Made by a program: the position numbers and the translations under genes
In this document: positions 37,996 through 47,005 of the stretch, piece after piece
Layout: every line of letters begins with the position of its first letter
How positions within the stretch are numbered: the stretch's first letter is position 1
Assembly: GCA_025457915.1 (NCBI GenBank)
Contig: JALOTL010000015.1
Coordinates: 62,001-126,000, forward strand
Direction: 5' to 3'
DNA from: Spirochaetota bacterium
Lineage (GTDB): Bacteria > Spirochaetota > UBA4802 > UBA5550
Length of the DNA stretch: 64,000 bases
The notes under the pieces: model-generated
Databases searched by the model: none
Told to the model about the DNA's origin: nothing
Seen by the model: only the letters and a program-made list of their open reading frames with translations

Positions 37996-38649
37996 TCATT
38001 TAAAAAGCCTGAACAGCCTTTTTTTGATTCCCCTGAATGAAAAAAGCGACGGATCCGAATAAAACCCGCCTGAAAGGGGGAATTCCTCCCCTTCCCTTGA
38101 ATATGAGAAGGTCTCCCTGGGGACTATTGTCTTCTTCCCGGACCTGTCTATTCTCATGTAGACCCCGAATTCAGGAACCAGGTCCTTGAAGTATTTGATC
38201 GCGAAACCCATTGGAATCCCGGCGGAAACAATCTCCTTTTCCGCTTCCTTCAGGACGATGTACTTGATTTTTTCAAGATGCCATCTAACGCCGCCGATCT
38301 GGCCGGTCCAGAAATCAGGATAAAGGGTGCAGATGTGATACCAGAATTCCGGCGTATAAAACATCCTGTGGCCGTGAAGAAACGCGTTCCTGTGGAAGCC
38401 GTAGGGTGTCCAGAACTCTATGGTCGCGCCGTCCGCCGCGACCCTGCTTACCTCGTTAAGGAAAAAAACAGGGTCCTCAACATGCTCGAGAAAATGGGCC
38501 GAGTAAAAGTAGTCGGCGCTCTTGTCCGGGAAGGGCATCTTTTCCCTGCTCAGGTCCAGAACGTGATCCACGCCGGGAAATTTTTCAATATCCACACCGA
38601 CAAAACCTTCTTTTTTTGCGCTGCCGCATCCCGCGTCTATTTTTAACAT
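37996..38649 (-). CDS. Class I SAM-dependent methyltransferase
   Basis: The 217-residue protein begins with the SAM-binding motif LKIDAGCGSAKKEGFVGVDI, followed by the acidic DLSREKMPFPDKSADYFYSAHFLEHV region typical of the type 11 group. The C-terminal half is aromatic and basic and probably binds the substrate. The acceptor cannot be told; related proteins often sit in polysaccharide clusters, but none is present here. The ATG at 38649 has a GGTGCGGGA leader. The gene stands alone between the AOR operon and the MFS gene. Confidence 0.87.
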   Translation of the reverse strand: MLKIDAGCGSAKKEGFVGVDIEKFPGVDHVLDLSREKMPFPDKSADYFYSAHFLEHVEDPVFFLNEVSRVAADGATIEFWTPYGFHRNAFLHGHRMFYTPEFWYHICTLYPDFWTGQIGGVRWHLEKIKYIVLKEAEKEIVSAGIPMGFAIKYFKDLVPEFGVYMRIDRSGKKTIVPRETFSYSREGEEFPLSGGFYSDPSLFSFRGIKKRLFRLFK

Positions 38650-38823
38650 TCCCGCACCCTACCGTTATTTTTTCCCGACCGCAACCGTTATAAGGCCGCA
38701 ACAGACGCCGTCATTTTTGGAAACGACGCGTTCCGCCCGGCCACCTGCATATAAACATATGATAATCGAAAAAAAGGCGGTCGTGTCAAGAATAAAAAAC
38801 CGCGGGCTGCAAGGCTTGCCGGC

Positions 38824-40131
38824 TCACCTGTTCTCCTTCACGAAAAACAAAAGGAGCGTCATTGATACTGCCGCGAGAAACGCGCCGAACCCGAAAGCGG
38901 CCGCCGCTCCGAAAAACTTGTAGATGAACCCGAAGATGACGCTTGAGGGCAGGGCGCCGAATCCCACGCAGAAATTATACATGCCGAACGCGCTCCCCGC
39001 ATTCTCGCCCCTGACCATGTCCGCAACGAAGGCCTTTTCCACGCCCTCGGTCAGGGCGTAATACAGCGCGTACACGGCGAAAAGCGCGAAGATCGCAGGA
39101 AGCCTTTTATCTCCAGGAAGCATGTCGACGAAAGCGAAACCGGCGTAGACCGCGGCATAGACGATCCATCCGGCGGTTATCACCCTTTTCCTTCCGATCC
39201 TGTCGGAAAGACTGCCGAAGGGAGTGGAGAATAAAACCTTTATCACGTGAAAAAACGCCCATATAAGAGGCAGGATAAGAATGTTCAGCACGGTCTTCCT
39301 CGCCTCGACCCCGTTAAACATTTCCACGATGTTTTTCACCGGACCTATACCGCATAAAATCGTCTCCATGACGCCGGAGTCATGAAGGGCCTCTCCGGCC
39401 CTGAACAAAAGGAAGGCATCGGAAGAATTTCCCAGCGTGAAAAGCGTTATGACAAACAGGTACATCCTGAAATTGCCGTCAAACAGCCCCAGGGAAAACC
39501 TGAACTCCGACGATCCGCCGGCCGGTTCCCTCCTGTCCCTTACGAAAAACAGGAGCACCGCAAAGGCGAGCATTCCCGGGATAAGCGCCAGGCCGAACAT
39601 CATCCTGAGCGCCGTTTCAGGATTCGAAACGCCGAATCCCAGAAAAAGGACCATCAGGACCGCGATTGCCATAATCGGGCCCGCTACTGCGCCGGCATGG
39701 TCCATCGCCCTGTGAAACCCGAAGGCCCTTCCCCTCTGGCCTTCTTCAACCGTAAGGGTTATCAGAGCGTCCCGGGGGGCGGTCCTGATGCCCTTGCCTA
39801 CCCTGTCCGACATCCTCACGAACACTATCTGCCATGCCTGGGTCACGAAAGCGATCAACGGTCTGGACAGCCCGGATATCCCGTATCCGATCAAAACAAA
39901 AAGCTTCCTTTTTCGCAACCTGTCTGATAAAATTCCGACAAGGAGCTTCAGCATGCTGGAAGTTGTCTCGGCCACGCCTTCTATGAAGCCCAGTACTACG
40001 GGTCCGGATCCGAGCGCGGAGATGAAAATCGGAATAAGGGGATAGATCATTTCCGAACTGGCGTCCGTCAGGAAGCTGACAAGCCCGAGCATTATTACGT
40101 TTACCGGTATGCGTCTGTTTCCGTTTTTCAT
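38824..40131 (-). CDS. MFS transporter
   Basis: The 435-residue protein has about 12 membrane segments and MFS loop motifs, for example LVGILSDRLRKRK after the second segment and FGSLSDRIGRKR in the matching position of the second half. Conserved RMSDRVGKGIRTAPRDALI is typical of a bacterial group of uncharacterised multidrug-like MFS proteins. Direction is probably export, but the substrate is unknown. The ATG at 40131 has GGAG seven bases upstream and fits the start of the first helix; a TTG 14 codons earlier is unlikely. Confidence 0.9.
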   Translation of the reverse strand: MKNGNRRIPVNVIMLGLVSFLTDASSEMIYPLIPIFISALGSGPVVLGFIEGVAETTSSMLKLLVGILSDRLRKRKLFVLIGYGISGLSRPLIAFVTQAWQIVFVRMSDRVGKGIRTAPRDALITLTVEEGQRGRAFGFHRAMDHAGAVAGPIMAIAVLMVLFLGFGVSNPETALRMMFGLALIPGMLAFAVLLFFVRDRREPAGGSSEFRFSLGLFDGNFRMYLFVITLFTLGNSSDAFLLFRAGEALHDSGVMETILCGIGPVKNIVEMFNGVEARKTVLNILILPLIWAFFHVIKVLFSTPFGSLSDRIGRKRVITAGWIVYAAVYAGFAFVDMLPGDKRLPAIFALFAVYALYYALTEGVEKAFVADMVRGENAGSAFGMYNFCVGFGALPSSVIFGFIYKFFGAAAAFGFGAFLAAVSMTLLLFFVKENR

Positions 40132-40272
40132 GGCAGGCTCCGAAAAAAATCTGGAAATATTGATCCACGGCAAACCGGCAGGTCAAGATATAAACGGCGC
40201 CATCCGAATTAATTATTTGCAATTAAAACGCATAATACTGTAATATCGAAAAAACACCCCGGGTAAACCCGC

Positions 40273-41142
40273 ATGGAAAAAAAAACGATAAAACTCCTTG
40301 CCGCCCTGATAAGACACATGGGATCAAAAAACATGAACAGGGACATGATCGGGTTCAGCATAGAATCCGGCGAGCTTGAAATTAAAAGGGACGATGTCAT
40401 GCTGTACGCGGAAGCCACCGGAGACCGGATGGACCGATACGGCGGCGATAAGCCGGAAGCGCCCCCTTTTTTCATATCAAAACTCCTCTTCCCGTTCATC
40501 AGTGAAATAATCATCCATCCGGACCTGAACTTCAATCTGCTGAAAATGGTGCACGCGACCCTCGAGGCGTCGTGGAACGGCCGGATCCGTACCGGCGATC
40601 TTGTGAAAATAAAAATTATGGTGAAAAACATATTCGACACCCCGGCCGGCGAAATGATCGAGATAGCGGGGAGCTGTCTGAAGGATGGAAGGACCGCGGT
40701 CGAGGGTATAATGGGCTTCCTGGTCAGGAAAAAAACAGCAGCGCACAGGCCGGTCAGCCATGAATCCGAGCGGTTCAGGGAGATCGCCAGGCTTGATGCC
40801 GCGACTGCCAGGGGCCAGGAGTTAAAATACGCCGGTGCCTCCGGCGACAACAATTTCATCCATACCAGCCCCATTCTTGCAAGGCTGGCCGGATTGCCCG
40901 GCACGATTATGCAGGGCGTCTGCGTTACGGCAATATGCGCGAACTCGCTCGCGGACAGGCTCGCCGGCGGCGATACCGGAAGGCTGGCAGGAATCAGTGT
41001 CAGGTTCTCCAGGCCCGTGATTCCCGGAGACAGGCTTTCGATCGCGGTCTACGAATCGGACGTTAAAAATGAATATCCCTTCGAGGTCTTCGGCCCGACC
41101 GGCAGGCAGGTTTTGAGAAACGGGCTCCTGAGGCTTAAATAA
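40273..41142 (+). CDS. MaoC-like double hot-dog hydratase
   Basis: The 289-residue protein has two hot-dog halves. The C-terminal half carries the hydratase-2 motif YAGASGDNNFIHTSP with the catalytic Asp and His, followed by GLPGTIMQGVC. The N-terminal half keeps the fold pattern but not the motif, as in two-domain R-specific enoyl-CoA hydratases. The substrate is probably a 2-enoyl thioester of CoA or ACP. No strong ribosome site is seen before the ATG, though GGGTAAACC lies near. It lies divergent from the MFS gene and convergent with the SDR gene. Confidence 0.85.
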   Translation: MEKKTIKLLAALIRHMGSKNMNRDMIGFSIESGELEIKRDDVMLYAEATGDRMDRYGGDKPEAPPFFISKLLFPFISEIIIHPDLNFNLLKMVHATLEASWNGRIRTGDLVKIKIMVKNIFDTPAGEMIEIAGSCLKDGRTAVEGIMGFLVRKKTAAHRPVSHESERFREIARLDAATARGQELKYAGASGDNNFIHTSPILARLAGLPGTIMQGVCVTAICANSLADRLAGGDTGRLAGISVRFSRPVIPGDRLSIAVYESDVKNEYPFEVFGPTGRQVLRNGLLRLK

Positions 41143-41234
41143 AGGTCTGATCAGATGGCGATCCAGCCGCAACAAAAATATAAAATATTTCATGTCGCCG
41201 GAATTGCGGCATCTCCAGAAAAAAAATTTTAATA

Positions 41235-42242
41235 TCATTTATTCTTCAAATAATCAAGCGTCTCCGTTATCCCCCGGATAAGATCCTCTCGGGAATGATG
41301 ATATCCGATTTCCCTGCCCGCCTTTGACGAGTCGATATAATGGAACGCTGACCCGAGAAGGGCCTGTTGCCTGTTGATCATTACCCTCATCGCCGAAAGC
41401 ATTCCCGCGAATCCCGAAGTAAGGCGCATCACCGGCAGCCGCGGCACCTTCATGCCGAATTGACGGGCCACGGACCTCACCAGAAGGGCGAAGTCCTTCA
41501 TCGACATGTTTTCACCCCCGAGGAGATACCTCCCCCCCGGTTTCCCGTTTTCAAGCGCCAGCACTATCCCGCCGGCGACAGTTCCGGCGGACGCATAACT
41601 CGCCCCGCCGGACAGAACGGGAAGGCCCTTCATTATATTCGCAATCAGCTTCACGTTCGTGGTAGTGGCCCGGCCTTTTATCCCGCCGACAAGGGACCCC
41701 GGCTCAACGATAACGGCCGGCACCCCCTTATTGGAACAGGCTTCCATGACGAGATCCTCCGCTTCCCTCTTTACGTCGCAATAAACCGAGAGCCCCTTTT
41801 TATACAGGTCCGTCCCCTCGTCTATCAATGTTCCGGCTTCCGGCTCCCGTTCAAAAAAACCCCTTGAAGAGACGCTGCCGCAAAAAACGGTTTTTTTCAA
41901 TATGCCTTCTTTTTTAAGCAATACGGCTATATCCATGAATCCGCGGGCCGTATCCACGTTGAACCTTTTCGATGTTTCATAATCATGATGGTAGTCTACC
42001 GAACCCGCAAGCGATATCAATAACCCCGTTCCATCACCCGTCAGCGCCCTGCCGATTCTCGAGACGCCGCCAGGGTCGAGAAGATCGCCCTCGATGAATC
42101 CCCGCACAAGTCCGGAAATGACCCCTTTATCTGAACCGGGCAAAACGAGCGCCGATACATCATACCCGCCGGCAGCCAGTCCGGCGCAGACCCTCGCACC
42201 GATGAAACCGTTCGCTCCGGCCACGAATACTTTTTTCCCCAT
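41235..42242 (-). CDS. NAD(P)-dependent epimerase/dehydratase (extended SDR)
   Basis: The 335-residue protein has the Rossmann motif GANGFIGARV at the N-terminus, a catalytic YCDVK pair (YxxxK) near 150, and an extended substrate domain. Overall it resembles dihydroflavonol reductase or 3-beta-hydroxysteroid dehydrogenase-type SDRs, often involved in lipid or terpenoid modification. The ATG at 42242 has GAGG nine bases upstream and starts right at the Rossmann fold, so the 18 upstream codons were left out. The substrate is unknown; the MaoC hydratase next door hints at lipid chemistry. Confidence 0.88.
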   Translation of the reverse strand: MGKKVFVAGANGFIGARVCAGLAAGGYDVSALVLPGSDKGVISGLVRGFIEGDLLDPGGVSRIGRALTGDGTGLLISLAGSVDYHHDYETSKRFNVDTARGFMDIAVLLKKEGILKKTVFCGSVSSRGFFEREPEAGTLIDEGTDLYKKGLSVYCDVKREAEDLVMEACSNKGVPAVIVEPGSLVGGIKGRATTTNVKLIANIMKGLPVLSGGASYASAGTVAGGIVLALENGKPGGRYLLGGENMSMKDFALLVRSVARQFGMKVPRLPVMRLTSGFAGMLSAMRVMINRQQALLGSAFHYIDSSKAGREIGYHHSREDLIRGITETLDYLKNK

Positions 42243-42338
42243 GCACGACCGCCTCTGATGAAAATTTATCTTTACAACAGAACACTCCCCTGTCACTTAT
42301 AATACCGGAAAACAGTCCATCAAGCAATAAAAGACATA

Positions 42339-43064
42339 ATGAACAGCATAAAAGAAATAACCGGTCTCCTTAAGGCGGTGGGAGCGGATGAGAAATTTAT
42401 CCGTGATTATATTGAAGGTCTATCCGCGCTCGGGAGCGGTTACGGCCGGTTCGAGGTGAACCCGGAGCCGAGATATGATACGGGAGACCATCCGGCGGGG
42501 TTCGTGGACGCGGAATGCGAATTCGCCGCCCGCCATATCAGGAATAAATCGCCGGAACGCATCCTTGACGTGGGATCATACAGGGGATTCATCATAGGGA
42601 TGCTGGCCGGCTACGGGGTCACCACCCTGGACGTCAGGGGAAGGAAATCGTCCCTTGAAAACGAGACCGTCATCACATGCGACGCGAAAAGCATACCCGT
42701 GCCGGACGGCTCATTCGACGCGGTCGTTTCCCTGTGCGCCTTGGAGCATTTCGGCCTCGGCAGGTACGGCGACGAATTCGATCCCGACGGGGACGTAAAG
42801 TCATTCAGGGAAATGATAAGGGTCCTCAGGCCGGGGGGGATACTGGTCTTCACCACGACCATCACCGCGATGGCCCCGTCCATATCATTCAACGCCCACA
42901 GGATTTACGACAGGCCGGCCCTGCATTCATACTGCGCCGGGCTTGCGCCCCTGGAGGAAAAATATTACAGCCTCTTGCGAAAATCCTTCTGCGATTTTGA
43001 CGGGGTCACGAAACATCCGAGGGCCTGGGACGTATACATGGGATGCTGGGAAAAAAAGGCATGA
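42339..43064 (+). CDS. Class I SAM-dependent methyltransferase
   Basis: The 241-residue protein has an N-terminal helical lead, the SAM motif RILDVGSYRGFIIGML near 73-88, an acidic strand end TLDVRG, a motif II region DGSFDAVVSLCALEHFGLGRYG, and RVLRPGGILVFTTTI. It fits the type 11 group, with C-terminal residues resembling sugar or small-molecule methyltransferases. It diverges from the epimerase gene. The acceptor is unknown. Confidence 0.86.
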   Translation: MNSIKEITGLLKAVGADEKFIRDYIEGLSALGSGYGRFEVNPEPRYDTGDHPAGFVDAECEFAARHIRNKSPERILDVGSYRGFIIGMLAGYGVTTLDVRGRKSSLENETVITCDAKSIPVPDGSFDAVVSLCALEHFGLGRYGDEFDPDGDVKSFREMIRVLRPGGILVFTTTITAMAPSISFNAHRIYDRPALHSYCAGLAPLEEKYYSLLRKSFCDFDGVTKHPRAWDVYMGCWEKKA

Positions 43065-43153
43065 TGTCTGCATAATTTTATTAAAGCTGTTTGACAAAAA
43101 TTCTCCATCCGTCATATAAACCATATCCGGATTTATAAATCGAACCAGATATC

Positions 43154-43687
43154 ATGGGAAAACAGGAATTATTAAAACAGTCCAAGATAAGCATCATTCT
43201 CGATTCTTACGACGACATCTTCTCCGACTTCGATCCGAGGTTTTACTCGGAGAGGTCTCTTTCTGACGACTTTTTGAATGAAACAAAAAAAGTCTGCAGG
43301 GGCAAAAATTTCATCTATTCTTCCCTCCAGCTGATGCTCCCGACTAAAATGAGGGATAAAAAGTACGAAGACATGATAGCCGACAGGCTTCACAGGTACT
43401 TTGAGAAGCATTATTATTCAACCATGGAGGAAATAAAAGCGCAGAGGAAACGGGGCGCCGTATTCATGGCCTGCGGCGTCATTTTGATGTCTTTAGCCAC
43501 CTACCTGTCTCTCGAGGGCGGAAAATCCTTCATCATGAACTTTTTAAGGGTCCTTGTCGAACCGGGCGGATGGTTTTGCCTGTGGAACGGCTTCGACCAG
43601 ATAATATTCGCGCCGAATCAGAAAAAAACGGACCTGTCCTTTTTCGATACCATGTCAAAAATTGACATAAATTTCATCCCCTTTTAA
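43154..43687 (+). CDS. Unrecognised protein with two C-terminal membrane segments
   Basis: I do not recognise the family. The 177-residue protein has a polar, mostly helical N-terminal part of about 95 residues (rich in Asp, Lys, Arg and Tyr), a membrane segment near 99-117 (AVFMACGVILMSLATYL) and a second hydrophobic stretch near 125-150. The tail is short. Topology with the N-terminus in the cytoplasm is likely. It lies 89 bases after a methyltransferase gene and ends directly before a repeat copy. Confidence 0.7.
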   Translation: MGKQELLKQSKISIILDSYDDIFSDFDPRFYSERSLSDDFLNETKKVCRGKNFIYSSLQLMLPTKMRDKKYEDMIADRLHRYFEKHYYSTMEEIKAQRKRGAVFMACGVILMSLATYLSLEGGKSFIMNFLRVLVEPGGWFCLWNGFDQIIFAPNQKKTDLSFFDTMSKIDINFIPF

Positions 43688-43689
43688 TA

Positions 43690-43754
43690 TAAGGGAACCT
43701 CTGATAATCAAATCAGGATGTTCCCCTGTAGGCAAATTTGGGCGGTCACAAAGG
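43690..43754 (-). repeat. Dispersed repeat, copy C
   Basis: Read on the minus strand the stretch begins TTTGTGACCGCCC and ends GAGGTTCCCTTAT. It matches copies A and B except that about 18 bases in the middle are missing. It begins within three bases of the stop codon of the preceding gene. Confidence 0.75.
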
Positions 43755-43776
43755 ATGCCCCTGACAGCAGGCCCGT

Positions 43777-44823
43777 TTACAGGAATTTCTTCTCGAAATC
43801 AAGCCTTCCATAAATCTTATCGTCTATCCTTTTAGCCCCGGGCTGCGCCTGGTTATTGTATTTCCTTGAAAAACCCGCTAAAATAAAAAATCCCCATCTG
43901 TCGCACTGGTCCCTGAATAGTCTCAGCCTGAAATGGCTTTCAATCTGCGTCCTGTATCTGGTATAGTTATCGAAGACGGGAACGTAAAAAAAGGAGGCTT
44001 TCATCTCGATCAGGTCCTCCCAGGGAGTTATAATTATCCTGCCCCTGTATGAGGCCCTCCACTGGCTCTTTGGAGATCCCTCCTTGTGCTTTTTGTAATA
44101 ATCCGCGATATCATAAATCGTCAGATTCTGGACCTTCGAGAAATCCGTTGATTTGTATTTATACCTGACAAACTGCTCGTATTGATACAGGGGGGCGGCG
44201 CTGGCGTCGGTCTGGAGGTACCTGTTGCGAATTAAAACTAATTTTGCGCCGAATCCGGTATTGGTGCGCAATTTAATCTTCTGCCTGAGGTCGTCGTAAA
44301 ACTCAGAAAACACGAAAAGCTCGATCCTTTGGGAAACGAACCTGTCCAGTCTTATAATTTCTTCCCCGTTGTTTTCATTCTGTTTCCTGTTGAATTCTCC
44401 GTAAAATCTCTTGCAGGAGGTTAAAATCTCCGTGATTCCATCGTTATAATTAATGGATATAAGACCGTTCGTGCTGAAGGTATTGGTATTGCCGATTTTT
44501 TTTTCAAAAAAACCGCCCGCGGTTAACCTGCACCTGTCCTTCGTCCTCTCTTTAAGATCGTCTGTTGATATGACATCGTAGAAAAATCCCGGCTTTTCCT
44601 CTCCAGTGTTCTTTTCAATTTTATTTTTTTCCTGTTCGCCGGCTTTTTTTCCGTTTTCCACCCGGGGTTTTTCCGTCACAACGGCTTTTTCATCCGTCTG
44701 TGACAGCAATTCACTGGAATTGAGGAGTAGAATTATTGAAAAGGATGCCTGTAAAATGGTATTCAGGACTGAAAAGCGCCCGGATTTTATTCTTTTTATT
44801 CTCTGGTGGCTTAAAGGATACAT
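43777..44823 (-). CDS. Predicted outer-membrane barrel protein, unrecognised
   Basis: The 348-residue protein has a basic N-terminus and a hydrophobic signal segment near 20-40, a charged linker rich in Glu and Lys (about 45-75), and then about 270 residues of amphipathic strands rich in Tyr, Arg and Phe, ending in the strand-like GRLDFEKKFL. That suggests an outer-membrane barrel with a possible similarity to DUF481-like porins, which I cannot confirm. No cysteine lipobox is seen. It is separated from the lysine-rich small gene by about 130 bases. Confidence 0.72.
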   Translation of the reverse strand: MYPLSHQRIKRIKSGRFSVLNTILQASFSIILLLNSSELLSQTDEKAVVTEKPRVENGKKAGEQEKNKIEKNTGEEKPGFFYDVISTDDLKERTKDRCRLTAGGFFEKKIGNTNTFSTNGLISINYNDGITEILTSCKRFYGEFNRKQNENNGEEIIRLDRFVSQRIELFVFSEFYDDLRQKIKLRTNTGFGAKLVLIRNRYLQTDASAAPLYQYEQFVRYKYKSTDFSKVQNLTIYDIADYYKKHKEGSPKSQWRASYRGRIIITPWEDLIEMKASFFYVPVFDNYTRYRTQIESHFRLRLFRDQCDRWGFFILAGFSRKYNNQAQPGAKRIDDKIYGRLDFEKKFL

Positions 44824-44902
44824 AAATTTGAATTAATGCTGAAAGAATCACGGATTATTTTATGAGACATGATTAAACCGGCATGGAAATTCACTGATAT
44901 TT

Positions 44903-44936
44903 ATTAAAAATAAAGGCGGGTTATTCCCCGCCTTTA
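44903..44936 (-). terminator. Rho-independent terminator after the lysine-rich small gene
   Basis: A ten-bp stem (TAAAGGCGGG with CCCGCCTTTA, loop of six) is followed on the minus strand by TTTTTAATAA, 22 bases beyond the stop of the 30-residue gene. Confidence 0.85.
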
Positions 44937-44957
44937 TTTCAGAAGCTAGCCGATATG

Positions 44958-45050
44958 CTATTTCTTTTTCGTTGTCTTCTTCGTGGTTTTTGCACCAGCT
45001 TTTTTGGTCGTCTTTTTGGTGGTGGATTTTTTTGTGACGGCTTTTGGCAT
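44958..45050 (-). CDS. Lysine-threonine rich 30-residue protein (histone H1 tail-like)
   Basis: An ATG at 45050 preceded by AGGAG and an eight-base spacer opens a 30-codon frame. It reads MPKAVTKKSTTKKTTKK, then AGAKTTKKTTKKK, and ends at a TAG at 44958. Half of the residues are Lys, the rest nearly all Thr, Ala and Ser, with the unit TTKK repeated. A strong terminator follows. Such a chain resembles the C-terminal tail of histone H1 and the AlgP/Hc1-like DNA-binding tails of bacteria, so binding to nucleic acid is a fair guess. Ribosome site, terminator and repeat structure together argue for a real gene. A longer frame on the same strand crossing this spot looks like a shadow. Confidence 0.72.
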   Translation of the reverse strand: MPKAVTKKSTTKKTTKKAGAKTTKKTTKKK

Positions 45051-45582
45051 TGTAGTTACTCCTGATTTTTTTTATTTTTATCAGCCTGGTTTTTTTTTCG
45101 ATCAAAAATAAAATTTTTTCAAGAAAAAAATGGTTTGAAGGAAAAAAATTTAATTTTTTATTTTTAAAAATGATCCGGTAAAAAAATTCAACATCATCCG
45201 TTGACGGTTTCAATGTTGAATGATATTCGTATTTCATTTTACGACAGGACGAATGAAAAAAATTCCGTGGTAAATCTTCCGTGTGCGTGAAACTCTCATG
45301 CTTGATTTATCAGGCCCGCAGAGCCGATCTTCGGTCTATAAAAAAATATTTGCGTGAAATTTTCCGTGAAGGACATTAAAAGATTTCCATTTGATACAAT
45401 ATTCAACAAATTTTTTTATTTTACCCCGCCAGACCTCCCTATGGCCGGTTTTCGCGGTTTTTTATTCAATATTGAGTTAAAGAAATGATTTTTCTGCGGA
45501 TTTCATGCCTCGCCATATCCATGATTTTTCTTCAAATCGTATATTGAAATTATTTTTGAGGCAATCTCGCGTTAAGCGGTCA
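45051..45582. other. AT-rich intergenic region without a recognised gene
   Basis: These 532 bases between the lysine-rich gene and hypC are very AT-rich with long A and T runs. I see no convincing frame, RNA or repeat. The stretch next to 45050 should contain the promoter of the lysine-rich gene, but the homopolymer runs make a call unreliable. Confidence 0.5.
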
Positions 45583-45825
45583 TCAAATATTGAGCGGTTT
45601 TTCCTTTTCAAGCGTATCCATATATTCCTTCCATGTCTGCTCTATGGCATCGGCCTCCGAATCATCCAGCCTTTCAATGATAAATCCCGCGTGAACGATC
45701 ACCCTCTCGTTCAATTTTACCCCGGGCATCAGCGATATGTTTACAAGGGTCTGGACCCCGTTAGCCTCCGCGACTGCCATCGGGCCGTCTATTTTTACAA
45801 TTTTCATCGGTATCGCCAGGCACAT
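45583..45825 (-). CDS. hypC: Hydrogenase maturation chaperone HypC
   Basis: The 80-residue protein starts with MCLAIP, whose Cys2 binds the hydrogenase precursor and HypD, and continues with the expected beta-barrel strands (VNISLMPGVKLNERVIVHAGF). HypC, with HypD, carries the Fe(CN)2CO unit into NiFe hydrogenase. AAAAGGAG lies before the ATG. It is the last hyp gene here, 175 bases downstream of hypE. Confidence 0.93.
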   Translation of the reverse strand: MCLAIPMKIVKIDGPMAVAEANGVQTLVNISLMPGVKLNERVIVHAGFIIERLDDSEADAIEQTWKEYMDTLEKEKPLNI

Positions 45826-46000
45826 CGAATTCTCCTTTTATATAATCTCTTTATATATTTCTTTTATGAGCATTTCATCTACGACCGGACGGTATTTTCA
45901 TGAGAGCGGCCTTCTTCATGGAAAAATACCGTGAATTATATGACAATATAATTACAAAACATTAAATTGCAAATTCATATATCACTACAAAGGCGAAAAA

Positions 46001-47005
46001 TCAGCAAATCCTCGGCAGCTGCTCTTCAATAAGCAACGGGAGAAGCCTTTTACCGCCTATTTCAGTCTCTATATAAGCCTTGCCGGGAAATTCCTCGTCG
46101 ATTTCGCCTATGATCGCCGATTCCAGGCCATTATCATCGCGTTTCATGACATCGAGGATTCTTTCAGCTGCATCCTTTGAGGCTATAATGACAACCTTGC
46201 CCTCGTTGGCAACGTATAAAGGGTCGATTCCCAGCATGCCGCAAACGCCCTTCACCTCGTTTCTTACCGGGATATTCTCCTCGAAAAGCCTTGCCCCGAA
46301 GCTCCTGCCCTTCGTTATCTCGTTCAATACCGAGGCCACTCCGCCCCTGGTAGGGTCGCGCATGAACTTGATCGCGCCGGGAAATGAGTCCGTAACCTTC
46401 TTTATGAGATGGTTGAGGTGCGCGCAGTCGGATTTAAGGGCCCCGGAACTTGCAAGCCTGTTCCTCTCGGACATCACAGCCATCCCGTGGTCGCCTATGG
46501 TGCCGTTGATCAGTATCCTGTCCCCGGGAACGATATCCCTTCTTTCAGGATCCCTTTCAAAAACGCCTATACCGGAGGTATTTATATATATTTTATCGCC
46601 CCTGCCGTGAGGAACTACCTTCGTATCGCCTGTCACGATGCTGACGCCGGCTGAATCCGCCTCGGATTTCATCGAGAGGAGTATCTTTTCCAAGTCGCCA
46701 GTATCAAAACCCTCCTCGAGGACCAGCGCGCAGGAAATATATACAGGCGCCGCTCCCATGACCGCCAGGTCGTTAACCGTGCCGTTTACCGCGAGCCTGC
46801 CGATGTCTCCCCCGGGAAAAAAAATCGGCGTGACGGTGAATGTGTCAGTCGTAAAGGCTATCCTCCCATGCGGGAGCTTCAGGACCGCGGAATCGTCAAT
46901 CTGAACCGATGAACCCCCGAATATTCTCCTGATGGTGTTCTCTATAAGGTCGTTCATCATCTTGCCGCCGCTGCCATGGCCGGGCAGAATTTTCTTATTC
47001 ATCAT
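46001..47005 (-). CDS. hypE: Hydrogenase maturation protein HypE
   Basis: HypE dehydrates a carbamoyl group on its C-terminal cysteine to make the cyanide ligand of NiFe hydrogenase. The 334-residue sequence has the PurM-like start HGSGGKMMNDLI, DDSAVL, and the C-terminal PRIC with the reactive Cys as last residue. The ATG at 47005 overlaps the hypD stop (ATGA); the next codon is also ATG and would have better spacing from GGGAG. The frame stays open 47 codons upstream inside hypD, but that part has no HypE resemblance. Confidence 0.94.
   Translation of the reverse strand: MMNKKILPGHGSGGKMMNDLIENTIRRIFGGSSVQIDDSAVLKLPHGRIAFTTDTFTVTPIFFPGGDIGRLAVNGTVNDLAVMGAAPVYISCALVLEEGFDTGDLEKILLSMKSEADSAGVSIVTGDTKVVPHGRGDKIYINTSGIGVFERDPERRDIVPGDRILINGTIGDHGMAVMSERNRLASSGALKSDCAHLNHLIKKVTDSFPGAIKFMRDPTRGGVASVLNEITKGRSFGARLFEENIPVRNEVKGVCGMLGIDPLYVANEGKVVIIASKDAAERILDVMKRDDNGLESAIIGEIDEEFPGKAYIETEIGGKRLLPLLIEEQLPRIC

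Noticed and set aside
44860-45237. 125-codon minus-strand frame crossing the lysine-rich gene
   Set aside because: It lacks a ribosome site, uses a different frame from the 30-residue gene, and consists of low-complexity AT-rich translation.
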